From Alphaproteobacteria bacterium (GTDB lineage: Bacteria; Pseudomonadota; Alphaproteobacteria; JANQMY01): DNA of 64,000 nt. The notes beneath the pieces were generated by a model. It did no database searches. It saw nothing but the letters and a program-made list of their open reading frames with translations, and was not told the origin of the DNA. A program made the position numbers and the translations under genes. Shown in pieces: positions 34,728 to 43,478 of the stretch. Where the stretch lies: positions 62,001 through 126,000 of the forward strand of contig JANQPL010000004.1 of the NCBI GenBank assembly GCA_028289425.1, read 5' to 3'. Every line of letters begins with the position of its first letter. Position 1 is the first letter of the stretch.

Positions 34728-35483
34728 CTAGTCGAATACCGGGGCGCGTTTTTCCATGAAGGCGGTGGCCGCTTCGGCAAACTCTGCCGACTGCAGTTGG
34801 GCGCCAAAAACGTCCGCTTCCGCCAGCATCTGGTCCTTCACGGCCTGTCGGCCGCCGCGGATCAAGCGCTTTGACGCTTTCATGGCATTGGGGGCCAGGG
34901 CCGCGACGTTCCGGGCCACGTCCATCGTCTGGGTCATCAGGTCTTCGCGCACGAAGACGCGAGACACCAGCCCCGCTTTGAGCGCTTCTTCCGCGTCGAG
35001 TTTGCGGCCGGCGAGCAAGATGTCGTTAGCCCAGGCCGTACCCAACGATGCGGGGACCAGCAGGGACGACGCTGCCTCCGGCACGAGGCCCAGCTTCGTA
35101 AACGGCGCCGAAAAGGTGGCCGTGTCGCTGGCGAACGACAAATCGCAGTGAAGCAGCATGGTGAGCCCCACGCCGATCGCGGGACCGTTGACTGCAGCCA
35201 CCACTGGCTTTTCAGAGTCGCGCAGCGCTTCCAAAAAACGGCTCACCGGCGGCTTACCTTCCGGCATGCCGGCAGCGAAGTCGCCCATGTCATTCCCCGC
35301 CGTGAAAACATCGCCCGCCCCCGTGATGACGACGCACCGAACGCCGTCGTCTTTCTGCGCGTTCTCCAGCGCGTCGGCCATGGCCGCATACATGGCGTGG
35401 CTGAGCGCATTCTTTTGTTCCGGACGGTTGATGGTAATGGTCAACACTTTGCCGTCGCGGGCAATCGCAACGTGATTTGTCAT
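34728..35483 (-). CDS. Enoyl-CoA hydratase/isomerase-family protein
   Basis: A 251-residue crotonase. The oxyanion-hole segment is FTAGNDMGDFAAG (AGxD-type), and GPAIGVGLTMLLHCDLSFASD is the second oxyanion strand. The usual Glu pair is partly replaced: the loop reads SAPFTKLGLVPEAASS with Glu present. Likely acts in fatty-acid or aromatic acid degradation. Start codon overlaps the MarR stop (ATGA), so the two are a coupled operon under the palindrome at 35960. Confidence 0.93.
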   Translation of the reverse strand: MTNHVAIARDGKVLTITINRPEQKNALSHAMYAAMADALENAQKDDGVRCVVITGAGDVFTAGNDMGDFAAGMPEGKPPVSRFLEALRDSEKPVVAAVNGPAIGVGLTMLLHCDLSFASDTATFSAPFTKLGLVPEAASSLLVPASLGTAWANDILLAGRKLDAEEALKAGLVSRVFVREDLMTQTMDVARNVAALAPNAMKASKRLIRGGRQAVKDQMLAEADVFGAQLQSAEFAEAATAFMEKRAPVFD

Positions 35484-35956
35484 GACACTTTCCTTTCCGT
35501 GCGGCGCGCGGCCGCTTTCTTTTCAAACGTGATATCCGCGGCGTTCTTCGCCACATGGGTGAGAAACCGTTCAATCACCTGCTGTTCGGATGTGGTGAAC
35601 GGATCCAGCAACGCACCGTTGATGCGCTTGACCTCGGCGAGCGTGCGGGCAAGCACGTCACGCCCCCTCTCTTCGATGAAGACGTTTTGAACACGGCCGT
35701 CCTCCACATTCGTTTCGCGCCGGACCAGTCCCCGCTCGGACATGCGGTCGACCAAGCCTGTCAGGCTCGAATAGCCCATGTTCAGCACGTCCGCGATCTC
35801 GGTAATGGGCACGCCGTCCTGGCGCGCGAGCACGAACAGCACACCTTGCTGGGAGACGCTGATGTCCGCCTCACGCTTCAACCGCCGATCCGCCGCGCGG
35901 AACAACGCACTGTGAGCGCGTTGTAGCAGGTGAAAAACACGTGGTTGCCGGGCCAT
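35480..35956 (-). CDS. MarR-family transcriptional regulator
   Basis: A 158-residue winged-helix repressor: ISVSQQGVLFVLARQDGVPITEIADVLNMGYSSLTGLVDRMSERGLVRRETNVEDGRVQNVFI, with the wing arginine and the Asp/Arg of the family. It precedes and overlaps the enoyl-CoA hydratase gene. Its start codon lies four bases from a 44-base near-perfect palindrome, which strongly suggests autorepression. The ligand is probably an acyl-CoA or aromatic acid, inferred from the partner. Confidence 0.95.
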   Translation of the reverse strand: MARQPRVFHLLQRAHSALFRAADRRLKREADISVSQQGVLFVLARQDGVPITEIADVLNMGYSSLTGLVDRMSERGLVRRETNVEDGRVQNVFIEERGRDVLARTLAEVKRINGALLDPFTTSEQQVIERFLTHVAKNAADITFEKKAAARRTERKVS

Positions 35957-35959
35957 TTC

Positions 35960-36003
35960 AGTTACTTCGTATGTGAAATACTTATTTCATATGCGAAGTA
36001 ACT
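35960..36003. promoter_or_regulatory. 44-base near-perfect palindrome, probable MarR operator
   Basis: Two 20-base arms (AGTTACTTCG...GAAAT and ATTTC...CGAAGTAACT) around ACTT, with two mismatches. It sits directly upstream of the MarR start codon, over where the promoter and RBS must be, in the spacer shared with the globin-like gene. Confidence 0.85.
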
Positions 36004-36086
36004 GCGGGTTTGTCAAGAGGCAACGCGTCTCATTGTGAGTGTGCCGCGGAGCCCCTAGAGTTGAAGCCCTAGAGCGGAGTGTGCCC

Positions 36087-36482
36087 ATGAGCGACCTGGA
36101 CTTGGTCACCGAAACCTTGGATTTATGCGCCGAAACGGGCGCGGACATCACCGAGCCGGTGTTCAAGCGCTTCTTTACACAGAGCGCCGAATCCGCGGAC
36201 GTGATGGGTCATTCCGATCAATACATGCGCGGACGCATGCTGGAGCAGACCATCGCCCTGCTCCTTGATGCGGATCTTGAGGGCGACACCCCCTATCTAA
36301 AATGGGAAATGGACAACCACCGCAGCTACGGCGTGGCGTTGTCCCTCTATGCGCCGTTTTTCGACGCGGTGCGCGAGACCATCAAAGAGCAACTGGGCGA
36401 GAAGTGGTCTGCGGAGCATGCCAAAGCGTGGGATCAGCGCATCGATAAAGTGATTAAGGCCATCGGCCAGGCGAGCGCCTGA
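36087..36482 (+). CDS. Globin-like protein
   Basis: A 131-residue all-helical protein: DLVTETLDLCAETGADITEPVFKRFFTQSAESADVMGHSDQYMRGRMLEQTIALLL, then MDNHRSYGVALSLYAPFFDAVRETIKEQLG and WDQRIDKVIKAIG. The helix pattern and YxPF-like segment match single-domain globins. The candidate proximal His is in DNHRSYG. GGAG precedes the ATG. Role (oxygen, NO or sensing) unknown. It shares its upstream region with the MarR operator. Confidence 0.8.
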   Translation: MSDLDLVTETLDLCAETGADITEPVFKRFFTQSAESADVMGHSDQYMRGRMLEQTIALLLDADLEGDTPYLKWEMDNHRSYGVALSLYAPFFDAVRETIKEQLGEKWSAEHAKAWDQRIDKVIKAIGQASA

Positions 36483-36573
36483 TTCCTCCTGCAAAGGGGG
36501 GAACCAAAGAACATTCCGCAAGCGATCGGAAAGTGAGCTCCCTCCCCGTTTGCGGGGCAGGCCGCTCACTGCC

Positions 36574-37860
36574 CTACGCCGTGTCAAACTCGATATGCAG
36601 TTCCTTCAAGATGCGCAGCATATAGTTTGGCAGGTGGCGCAAATCGTTCTTGCCGGGGGCGAGCCACACCCGCTCCACTCGGTCGAGAAATGCTTTCATG
36701 CCCCAATAAAGTTCCCGCCGGGCCAGCGGCGCGCCAAGACAATGGTGCGTGCCGGAACTAAAGGCCAGGTGCGACGCGGCGTTATCGCGGTCAAGATCGA
36801 TCTCATGGGGGCAATCGAAGTGGCGTGGGTCACGATTGGCGGCGGCAAAACGCACACACAGCATGGACCCTGCAGGGATTTTCACCCCATGAAGTTCCAC
36901 GTCTTTGGTGACCAACCGGGTAAGGCCTTGCACAGGCCCTTCAAGCCGCAGCACCTCCTCGCAGAACGTGCGCAAATATGTGCCGGGATCCGATTTGAGC
37001 TTCTCCCACACAGACGGGTTTTGCGTGAGCAGCATGATGCCCGCAGACAACGCGTTGGTCGTCGTTTCCGAGCCACCCACAAACGTGTCCTGCATCATTT
37101 CCGCGTGCAGCTCTTCATCCGTCAGTGTACGTCCCCATTCGGGGATCACCGTGTTCACCAAATCCGACAGCAATGTGTTGTTGGGCTGTTCGCGCAGACG
37201 TTCGAAGATCTTCTGAAAGTAGTGTTGTGCTTCGATTTCCTTTTCCGTCGCCCAAATCACTTCCTCTTCGGAAAGACCGAAACCCGTGCCCTTGATCCAG
37301 GCATCGGTCCATTCCTTGATTTGCCAAATATCGTCTTCGCCGGCGCCCATTTGCTGGCAAATGATGGTGAGCGGCAAGGGCACGGCAAATTGGCGGACAT
37401 ATTCGCAGTGGCCGTCGCCGACAAATCCGTCCACGAGCTTTTCGGCAAGCGCCCTGACATCTTCGTCGAGTTCGCGGATGCGGCTCGCCCGAAAGGCATG
37501 GTCGAAGATCGCACGCATTTGCTTGTGTTCGGGGTCATCGCGCCCGGCCAGCGACGCGCCCGGCACCCAGCCTTTCTCCTTGAACATCTCATAGGCAAGC
37601 TTTGCATTGCCTTCCAAATTGGCATGGTCATTCGTCGGCCGCCAATTGGAGAAAGTCTCTTTATCTTTCAGGATGTCGCGCAAATCGTCATAGCGGGTAA
37701 TGAAGTAAAGCCCCGACAGCGGATCTTGCCAGACAGGCGCTTCCTCGCGCAGCACGTCATAAGTGGGATAAGGGCATTCAAGGACTTCCACATCCGCCAT
37801 TTGGGCCTCGGCCAAGCTGGCCGGGCGGATGGGGTTTTCCATGCGGTTGATATCAGCCAT
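36574..37860 (-). CDS. Cytochrome P450
   Basis: A 428-residue soluble bacterial P450 monooxygenase. I-helix oxygen-activation segment FVGGSETTTN, K-helix EEVLRLEGPVQGLTR (ExxR), and heme loop FSSGTHHCLGAPLARRE with thiolate Cys374. Class and length fit CYP families acting on steroids, terpenes or fatty acids. Redox partners are not adjacent. Divergent from the OYE-type gene at 37988, so the two may share control. Confidence 0.96.
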   Translation of the reverse strand: MADINRMENPIRPASLAEAQMADVEVLECPYPTYDVLREEAPVWQDPLSGLYFITRYDDLRDILKDKETFSNWRPTNDHANLEGNAKLAYEMFKEKGWVPGASLAGRDDPEHKQMRAIFDHAFRASRIRELDEDVRALAEKLVDGFVGDGHCEYVRQFAVPLPLTIICQQMGAGEDDIWQIKEWTDAWIKGTGFGLSEEEVIWATEKEIEAQHYFQKIFERLREQPNNTLLSDLVNTVIPEWGRTLTDEELHAEMMQDTFVGGSETTTNALSAGIMLLTQNPSVWEKLKSDPGTYLRTFCEEVLRLEGPVQGLTRLVTKDVELHGVKIPAGSMLCVRFAAANRDPRHFDCPHEIDLDRDNAASHLAFSSGTHHCLGAPLARRELYWGMKAFLDRVERVWLAPGKNDLRHLPNYMLRILKELHIEFDTA

Positions 37861-37987
37861 GTTTTTTCATCATCAAAGAGTGGCAATGCAAATATCCGCG
37901 CAGGACCTAGACAGGTTTCCGCGCGCCTGCCTACCCTAGCGCAAACAACTCCAATGAAAAGCGGCACGCCGCTAAAGGGAGAGCGCC

Positions 37988-39946
37988 ATGGGGCAATACG
38001 ACGTTCTGTTTGAACCGCTGCAAGTTGGACCCATCACCGTTCCCAATCGCATCGTGCGCGCGCCCCACAGCACGGGCCTCACCGGCGAAGCACTGATTGC
38101 CTATCATGAAATGCGCGGGCGCAACGGCGTCGGCCTGTCCACCTTGGAAGCCACCAGCATCCACCCCAGCGCGCCGGGCTGGCTGCAAATGTGGAACGAC
38201 AGTTCCATGCCGTTCCTGGAGGCGCTCAGTAAACAGATCAAGCCCACCGGCATGAAGATGCTGCTGCAGGCCTACCACCCGGGCGCGGGCTATGCAGAGG
38301 TGGCGGGCATGCCGGAACATTGGTCGGCCAGCGCCATTCCCAACCCCATGGCGGGCGTGGTGCCCATCGCTATGACAAAGGCCATGATCGACGATGTGAT
38401 CGCCGCCTTTGCGGCCGCCGCTCTGCGCTGCCGTGATGCCGGATTGGACGGGCTCGATATTCACGCCTCAAGCGGATACTTGCTGCACGAGTTCTTGTCG
38501 CCCGCGCTCAACAAACGCAAGGACGACTATGGCGGGTCGTTCGAGAACCGCTTCAGGTTCACCAGGGAAGTGATCACGGCCATACGCGACGCCGTGGGCG
38601 ACAGCGATTTTGTCGTCGGTGTCCGCCTGCCCAATGAAGATTATGTGCCCGGCGGCATTACCGCCAAGGAGGCCGCTGAGATCGCCGCAGCCGCCGACCC
38701 GTTGGTGGACTATGTATCGCTGCACATGGGGTCCTATTGGCGCTTTCATAAGCTGATCGCCCCGGCAGACGATCCCTTGGGCACTGAAATGCCCGCCAAC
38801 GAGCAAATCGCGCCGAACCTCAAAAGCCCGGTGATGGTCACCGGGCGTATCGTGACCCTGGACCATGCGGCCCATATCGTGAAAAGCGGCACGGCGGCCA
38901 TGGTGTCGATGGTCCGTGCGCTGATCGCCGATCCGGAATTGGTGAAGAAGGCGCGCGCCAATCAAGAGGGGCGCATCCGCCCCTGTATTGCGACCAATAT
39001 GGGCTGCGTCGGTCAGCTCATGAGCCGGGGCGTCATGAGCTGCTCCGTCAACCACACGGCGTCTAAGGAAAGCCGCATGTCCATCGAACCCGAAGACCGC
39101 ACGGAGGCGCCCAAGAAGATCCTGGTGGCCGGCGGCGGACCGGCGGGCTTGGAATTCGCCCGAAACGCAGCCCTGCGCGGCCATCAAGTGCGCCTGTTCG
39201 AGGCAACCAAACATCTTGGCGGGCAGGTGGCGCTGGCCGCCCGCGCGCCCCACCGGGCAGATGTCGGGACCATCATTCCGTGGCTGGAAGGCGAACTTGA
39301 GCAGCTTCAAGTCTCCGTGCAATTGAATGTACCGGTGGACGAGGACGTCATCCGAGAGGAATCTCCAGATCTGGTTGTCGTGGCCACCGGCACCACACCG
39401 CGGGCGGACGGCTTCCAACTCTCCACCCCCGGCAAAGCGGTCCCCGGCTACGACCTGCCTCATGTGCACAATTCGTGGGAACTGTTTGGCGTGGGGCCCG
39501 CCCTGGACCTGAAGGGACGCGCGGTGGTCTATGACGACACGGGTTCGTTCGAAGCCATTTCCGTGTGCGACGTGCTGTTGGAGGCGGGCGTCCCGACCAC
39601 GCTGGTCTCCCGCTTTGACTCCGTGGGCGGCGGCCTGCCCTATCCGGCCGTGACCGCCGGAGCCGCACGCGAACGCCTGTTCTCACAAGACTTCGACTTT
39701 GTTGGCAGCCACTACGTGCGCGGCATCACCTCCGACTCGGTAGAGATCGGCGTTCTGTATACGGATCGCTCAAGAAGTCTAGATGCCGACATTGTCGTCC
39801 TTGTGGGCTATAACGAACCCAACCGGCAATTGCCCGAAGCGCTCGCCGGCATGGACATCCCCCATCACGTCATCGGCGACGTGCTGGGCCGCAACAGCAT
39901 CATGAATGCCATGCACGCAGGCGCGGAGCTGGGGCGGCGGATTTAG
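37988..39946 (+). CDS. Old Yellow Enzyme-type NADH:flavin oxidoreductase with FAD domain
   Basis: A 652-residue protein built like 2,4-dienoyl-CoA reductase or trimethylamine dehydrogenase. It has an FMN TIM barrel (1-330; HASSGYLLHEFLSP and NKRKDDYGGSFENRFRF), a cysteine cluster, then FAD/NAD domains (ILVAGGGPAGLEFARNAALRG). The cluster that normally binds [4Fe-4S] as C-x2-C-x3-C-x11-C reads Cys333-x2-Thr336-x3-Cys340-x11-Cys352, so one ligand is replaced. Similar changes occur in demethylase-type relatives. Likely reduces an enone or demethylates a tertiary amine. Confidence 0.92.
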   Translation: MGQYDVLFEPLQVGPITVPNRIVRAPHSTGLTGEALIAYHEMRGRNGVGLSTLEATSIHPSAPGWLQMWNDSSMPFLEALSKQIKPTGMKMLLQAYHPGAGYAEVAGMPEHWSASAIPNPMAGVVPIAMTKAMIDDVIAAFAAAALRCRDAGLDGLDIHASSGYLLHEFLSPALNKRKDDYGGSFENRFRFTREVITAIRDAVGDSDFVVGVRLPNEDYVPGGITAKEAAEIAAAADPLVDYVSLHMGSYWRFHKLIAPADDPLGTEMPANEQIAPNLKSPVMVTGRIVTLDHAAHIVKSGTAAMVSMVRALIADPELVKKARANQEGRIRPCIATNMGCVGQLMSRGVMSCSVNHTASKESRMSIEPEDRTEAPKKILVAGGGPAGLEFARNAALRGHQVRLFEATKHLGGQVALAARAPHRADVGTIIPWLEGELEQLQVSVQLNVPVDEDVIREESPDLVVVATGTTPRADGFQLSTPGKAVPGYDLPHVHNSWELFGVGPALDLKGRAVVYDDTGSFEAISVCDVLLEAGVPTTLVSRFDSVGGGLPYPAVTAGAARERLFSQDFDFVGSHYVRGITSDSVEIGVLYTDRSRSLDADIVVLVGYNEPNRQLPEALAGMDIPHHVIGDVLGRNSIMNAMHAGAELGRRI

Positions 39947-39969
39947 CGGACACGCACGCAGCTTTACCC

Positions 39970-40098
39970 GTCATTGCCCGGCGCTAGAGCGCGATCAGGT
40001 TAAGTGGAATCCGATTAATCGTCCGATCGCCTGCCTTCGCCGAAGCGAAGCTTAGGCGAAGGCAGGCCCGGACGCGCTTACGCTTACCGGGTAATGAC
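39970..40098. repeat. Nested inverted repeat upstream of TonB receptor
   Basis: Outer ends GTCATTGCCCGG and CCGGGTAATGAC. An inner perfect 13-bp pair GCCTGCCTTCGCC / GGCGAAGGCAGGC lies at 40029-40041 and 40055-40067. It fills much of the 286-base spacer 39947-40232. The rest (about 40100-40230) should hold the receptor promoter; no riboswitch is seen. Confidence 0.65.
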
Positions 40099-40232
40099 GG
40101 TCAGAATGCTATTCGCTCGGGCTGGGCACCCGCAACCCAAGGACGTGAATCTATCAAACCTGGCACTTGTGCCGCGCAGTCTGTCCACTCTATAGATAGG
40201 TCAGCGGCGCCTAGCAGGTAAAAGGGGGGATT

Positions 40233-42278
40233 GTGCCGGGGGAGTTTCAGTTTCGGTGGGCGACGCTTGTCCTTGCGTTAACAGTTCTGGCAACCGCCCC
40301 GGCCCGCGGGGAGCCGGTTTCGGATGACGTGGACGAGATCATGGTCTTCGGCCGCGCGATCGAACAAATCGGCCGCGCCCGCGCCGGGTCGGAAGGTGTC
40401 GTGGGCTATTCCGATTTCGAACGGCGGCCCCTGTCACGGGTCGGCGAGTTGATGGAAGTTATTCCCGGGCTGATCGCCACGCAGCATTCGGGCACGGGGA
40501 AAGCGAACCAGTATTTCCTGCGCGGCTTTAACCTGGACCACGGCACCGATTTTGCCGCTTTCTTCGACGGCACGCCGATCAACTTTCGAACCCATGGGCA
40601 CGGTCAGGGCTATCTCGACCTTAACTTCATCATCCCGGAACTGACCGAGCGGCTGGAGTTTCGCAAAGGCCCTTACTATGCGGATGTGGGAGATTTCACC
40701 GCTGCCGGCACCGCCGCCTTCAAAACCTACGACACGCTGCCTCACGCGATCGGGCAGGCAGCATTCGGACAAAATGGATATCGCCGGGGTCTGGCGGCCG
40801 CTTCGTTCGGGCTGGCGGGCGGCGACATGTTGCTGGCCGGCGAAACCGTGTTCTACGACAACCCATTCGACCTGGACGAAGACCTCGAGAAATACAATGC
40901 CTTCGCGAAATACTCGCGCCGCCAGGCTGGGGCCGACTGGTCCGTCTCGTTCAGCGCCTATGACGCAAGCTGGACGTCCACCGACCAGGTGCCGTTGCGC
41001 GCCATTGAAAGCGGTCTCATTCCACGGCTTGGCTTCATAGACCCGGACCTTGGTGGGGAGACAACTCGCCTGTCGCTCAGTGGAGAAACCACCGTTGGGA
41101 ATCTGTCGCTGTCGGCCTATGCGCTGTATTACGACTTCGCGCTCTTCTCCAACTTCACCTATTTCGCCGGCGATCCGGTCAATGGCGACGAATTCGAGCA
41201 GCGCGACGAACGGATCATGTTGGGCGGCACCGCGTCGTACAGCCAGCCGTTCACCCTCGCCGGCACGGCGGGCTCCATTCGCCTGGGCACGGACCTTCGG
41301 TACGACGACATTTTCAACATCGGCTTGTTCAATACGGTCGGGCGCACGCGGATCAACACGGTGCGCGACGACGAGGTACAAGAGTTGTCCGTGGGCGCTT
41401 TTGCCGAATTGGAAGTGGCCCTGACCGACCGGTTGCGCGCATCAGCCGGCCTGCGCGGCGATTTCTTCACCTATGACGTGACGTCCTCGCTGCCGCAAAA
41501 CTCGGGCGACGGAACCGACGGCATCGTGACCCCCACGGCGGGGTTGGCCTGGCGCGCGACCGACCACATCGAACTCTACGCCAATTACGGACAGGGGTTT
41601 CACTCCAACGATGTGCGCGGCGCGGCGATCTCAATCGATCCCATCACCTTGCTGCCCACCGATCCGGTCGATGTGCTGGTGCGCGCAGAAGGGGCGGAGG
41701 TCGGCGCCCGGCTCGAAAGAAACGGCCTTAGCGCCACTTTGGTGGGGTTCTGGCTCACACTCGACAGCGAGCTCGTCTTTGTGGGCGATGCGGGCACAAC
41801 GGAACCCAATGACGGATCGCGCCGCTTCGGCGTCGAGTTCAACGCGTTTTGGCGCCCTGCGGACTGGATCGCCTTTGACGCAACGGCCGCCTACACGGAC
41901 GCCCGGTTCAAAAACGTGCCTGCAAGTGCTGACCGCATTCCTCAAGCGGTGGAGAACGTTTTCGGCGGCGGCATTACCGTGCAGCCGATTGAACCGTTCA
42001 CCGCAACGCTCCGGGTACGGCGTTTCGGCGAGGCCCCGTTGGTGGAAGACGCGGGCGTGTTCTCGGAACCGACGACGGTGGTCAATCTCGGCTTCTACTA
42101 CGATCTGGGTCCGGCGCAATTGAGTTTAGATGTATTGAATCTGTTCGACTCGGAAGATGCGGACATCACCTATTTCTTCGAATCCCAACTGCCTGGCGAA
42201 GCGGTGCCGGTTCCGGATATTCACCTGCACCCGGTGGAGCCGCGACAGGTGCGCGGAGCGATTACCATTCGGTTCTAA
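40233..42278 (+). CDS. TonB-dependent outer-membrane receptor
   Basis: A 681-residue receptor. GTG start with AAAAGGGGGGA upstream, and a Sec signal ending ARGEP. TonB-box-like DEIMVFG is followed by the plug (about 50-170; VIPGLIATQHSGTGKANQYFLRGFNLDHGTDFA) and a 22-strand-type barrel ending in GAITIRF with a terminal Phe. No siderophore, heme or cobalamin genes are adjacent. The BtuF-like protein is far away and not an evident partner. Substrate unknown. Confidence 0.95.
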   Translation: MPGEFQFRWATLVLALTVLATAPARGEPVSDDVDEIMVFGRAIEQIGRARAGSEGVVGYSDFERRPLSRVGELMEVIPGLIATQHSGTGKANQYFLRGFNLDHGTDFAAFFDGTPINFRTHGHGQGYLDLNFIIPELTERLEFRKGPYYADVGDFTAAGTAAFKTYDTLPHAIGQAAFGQNGYRRGLAAASFGLAGGDMLLAGETVFYDNPFDLDEDLEKYNAFAKYSRRQAGADWSVSFSAYDASWTSTDQVPLRAIESGLIPRLGFIDPDLGGETTRLSLSGETTVGNLSLSAYALYYDFALFSNFTYFAGDPVNGDEFEQRDERIMLGGTASYSQPFTLAGTAGSIRLGTDLRYDDIFNIGLFNTVGRTRINTVRDDEVQELSVGAFAELEVALTDRLRASAGLRGDFFTYDVTSSLPQNSGDGTDGIVTPTAGLAWRATDHIELYANYGQGFHSNDVRGAAISIDPITLLPTDPVDVLVRAEGAEVGARLERNGLSATLVGFWLTLDSELVFVGDAGTTEPNDGSRRFGVEFNAFWRPADWIAFDATAAYTDARFKNVPASADRIPQAVENVFGGGITVQPIEPFTATLRVRRFGEAPLVEDAGVFSEPTTVVNLGFYYDLGPAQLSLDVLNLFDSEDADITYFFESQLPGEAVPVPDIHLHPVEPRQVRGAITIRF

Positions 42279-42364
42279 TTCGCAACCGTTGCTGTAGTTC
42301 TCCCACGACTCCACACAAAATCAATCAACGGGATAAGACCCATTTGATCGCCACCTGGCCAAAT

Positions 42365-42487
42365 GTCATCCCTGCGAAAGCAGGGATCCATAACCACAGG
42401 GCTCATATATTTTAGCAAGGGATTATGGCCCCCAGCTGGAGTTTATGCTCGTGCTGGCCAAAGGCCAGACACGGGCGCTGGGGCGAC
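42365..42487. repeat. Composite GTCATCC element containing CTGGAGTTTATGCTCG repeat, copy 2
   Basis: Begins GTCATCCCTGCGAAAGCAGGGATCCA, ends GCGCTGGGGCGAC, and holds the 52-base unit (42431-42482) also found at 22621-22672. Lies at the convergent ends of the TonB-receptor and SDR-fold genes. Confidence 0.75.
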
Positions 42488-42494
42488 TGATGAA

Positions 42495-43460
42495 CTAAAT
42501 CATCTCTCGTCGCGTCAGCTCAGTGACGACGCCTTCCAGGATCTCGTCGATGTCGCGGATCTCAATGCCCAGAGTTGCTTGGCGGCTTAAGTCGAACTGG
42601 GTGGCGCGCACGGGCGTTTCGTTTGGATCGACCGCCGGCATTTTGTAACCCGGAACGGCATTTTCCAGCGCCATCAAAATCTCACGCCAATGCCAGCTTT
42701 TCTTCACGCCGAAATACCGTCCGCTGGCGGAGGGGTTGTCCAGCGCCGCCACATGCAGCTTTGCCAGATCGCGCACATCAATCATGGACATAGAGCCGTT
42801 AGGCACGCTGTCGGTCAACCGCTCCCCATTGAGGATCGCCGCAAACATTCTAAGGCTGGTGACCGGCTCGGGCTGATAACACGGCCCTGCGATCAGCGAC
42901 GGGTTGATCGTCACGGCGCGAAACGCGCCGCCGGATGACGCCAATTTGCCCAAGACGGTCTGATCGAGCCGCGTTTTGCCGACAGCGGCAAATTTCTTGG
43001 CGGCCAGTTGCACGTCCGGGTCCGACCAATGATCCATCTCCCGCTTGAGTTCCGGCTCGCCTTCCGGCGGGTTGGTGGAACCGGTGCTGGAAGTGAACAC
43101 GGCCCGATCGATTGCCAGCTCAATCGCCGCGTCGGAGACGTTCTCCGCCAGGGCCTCCATCAGCGGCATGGTGTCCGGTTCGATCTTGGCGGAGCCCGCA
43201 CACATGATCACACCAACGCAACCGTCCATCGCGGCGGCGAGGCTGTCTTTGTCGAATGCGCTGGCCGAATGGAGTGTCAAGTCGGCACCATCCGTTGCGA
43301 CCTGCGCGGCCATGGTGTTGAGCCAGTCTTTGTTCGGCCCGCCGGCATCCCGAAGCGTACCGTGTACGGATAGACCGCGCGACAACAGCTCAGCAGCGAC
43401 ATGGGAGCCTACGAAGCCGCTAGCGCCGATAACGCAGATGGGTTTGTCAGATGTCGACAT
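42495..43460 (-). CDS. Extended-SDR (NAD-dependent epimerase/dehydratase-like) protein lacking catalytic Tyr
   Basis: A 321-residue Rossmann protein of the dihydroflavonol-reductase type: VIGASGFVGSHVAAELLSRG, AVFTSSTGSTNPPEG, and INPSLIAGPCYQPEP. Aligning the YxxxK motif on Lys162, the Tyr position is Ala158 (KFAAVGKTRLDQ). Unless Phe157 or another residue substitutes, it may bind a dinucleotide without normal SDR catalysis. It follows the VHL-like gene by 18 bases on the same strand, so they are probably cotranscribed. Confidence 0.88.
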   Translation of the reverse strand: MSTSDKPICVIGASGFVGSHVAAELLSRGLSVHGTLRDAGGPNKDWLNTMAAQVATDGADLTLHSASAFDKDSLAAAMDGCVGVIMCAGSAKIEPDTMPLMEALAENVSDAAIELAIDRAVFTSSTGSTNPPEGEPELKREMDHWSDPDVQLAAKKFAAVGKTRLDQTVLGKLASSGGAFRAVTINPSLIAGPCYQPEPVTSLRMFAAILNGERLTDSVPNGSMSMIDVRDLAKLHVAALDNPSASGRYFGVKKSWHWREILMALENAVPGYKMPAVDPNETPVRATQFDLSRQATLGIEIRDIDEILEGVVTELTRREMI

Positions 43461-43478
43461 ATTTTACTTTCATGTTGA

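Noticed and set aside
36550-38013. 487-codon + strand frame opposite the cytochrome P450
   Set aside because: It is the shadow of the P450 coding bias. The P450 has all heme and ExxR motifs; the antisense translation has none.
38468-39469. 333-codon minus-strand frame inside the OYE-type gene
   Set aside because: Typical antisense artefact: no start context and no domain.
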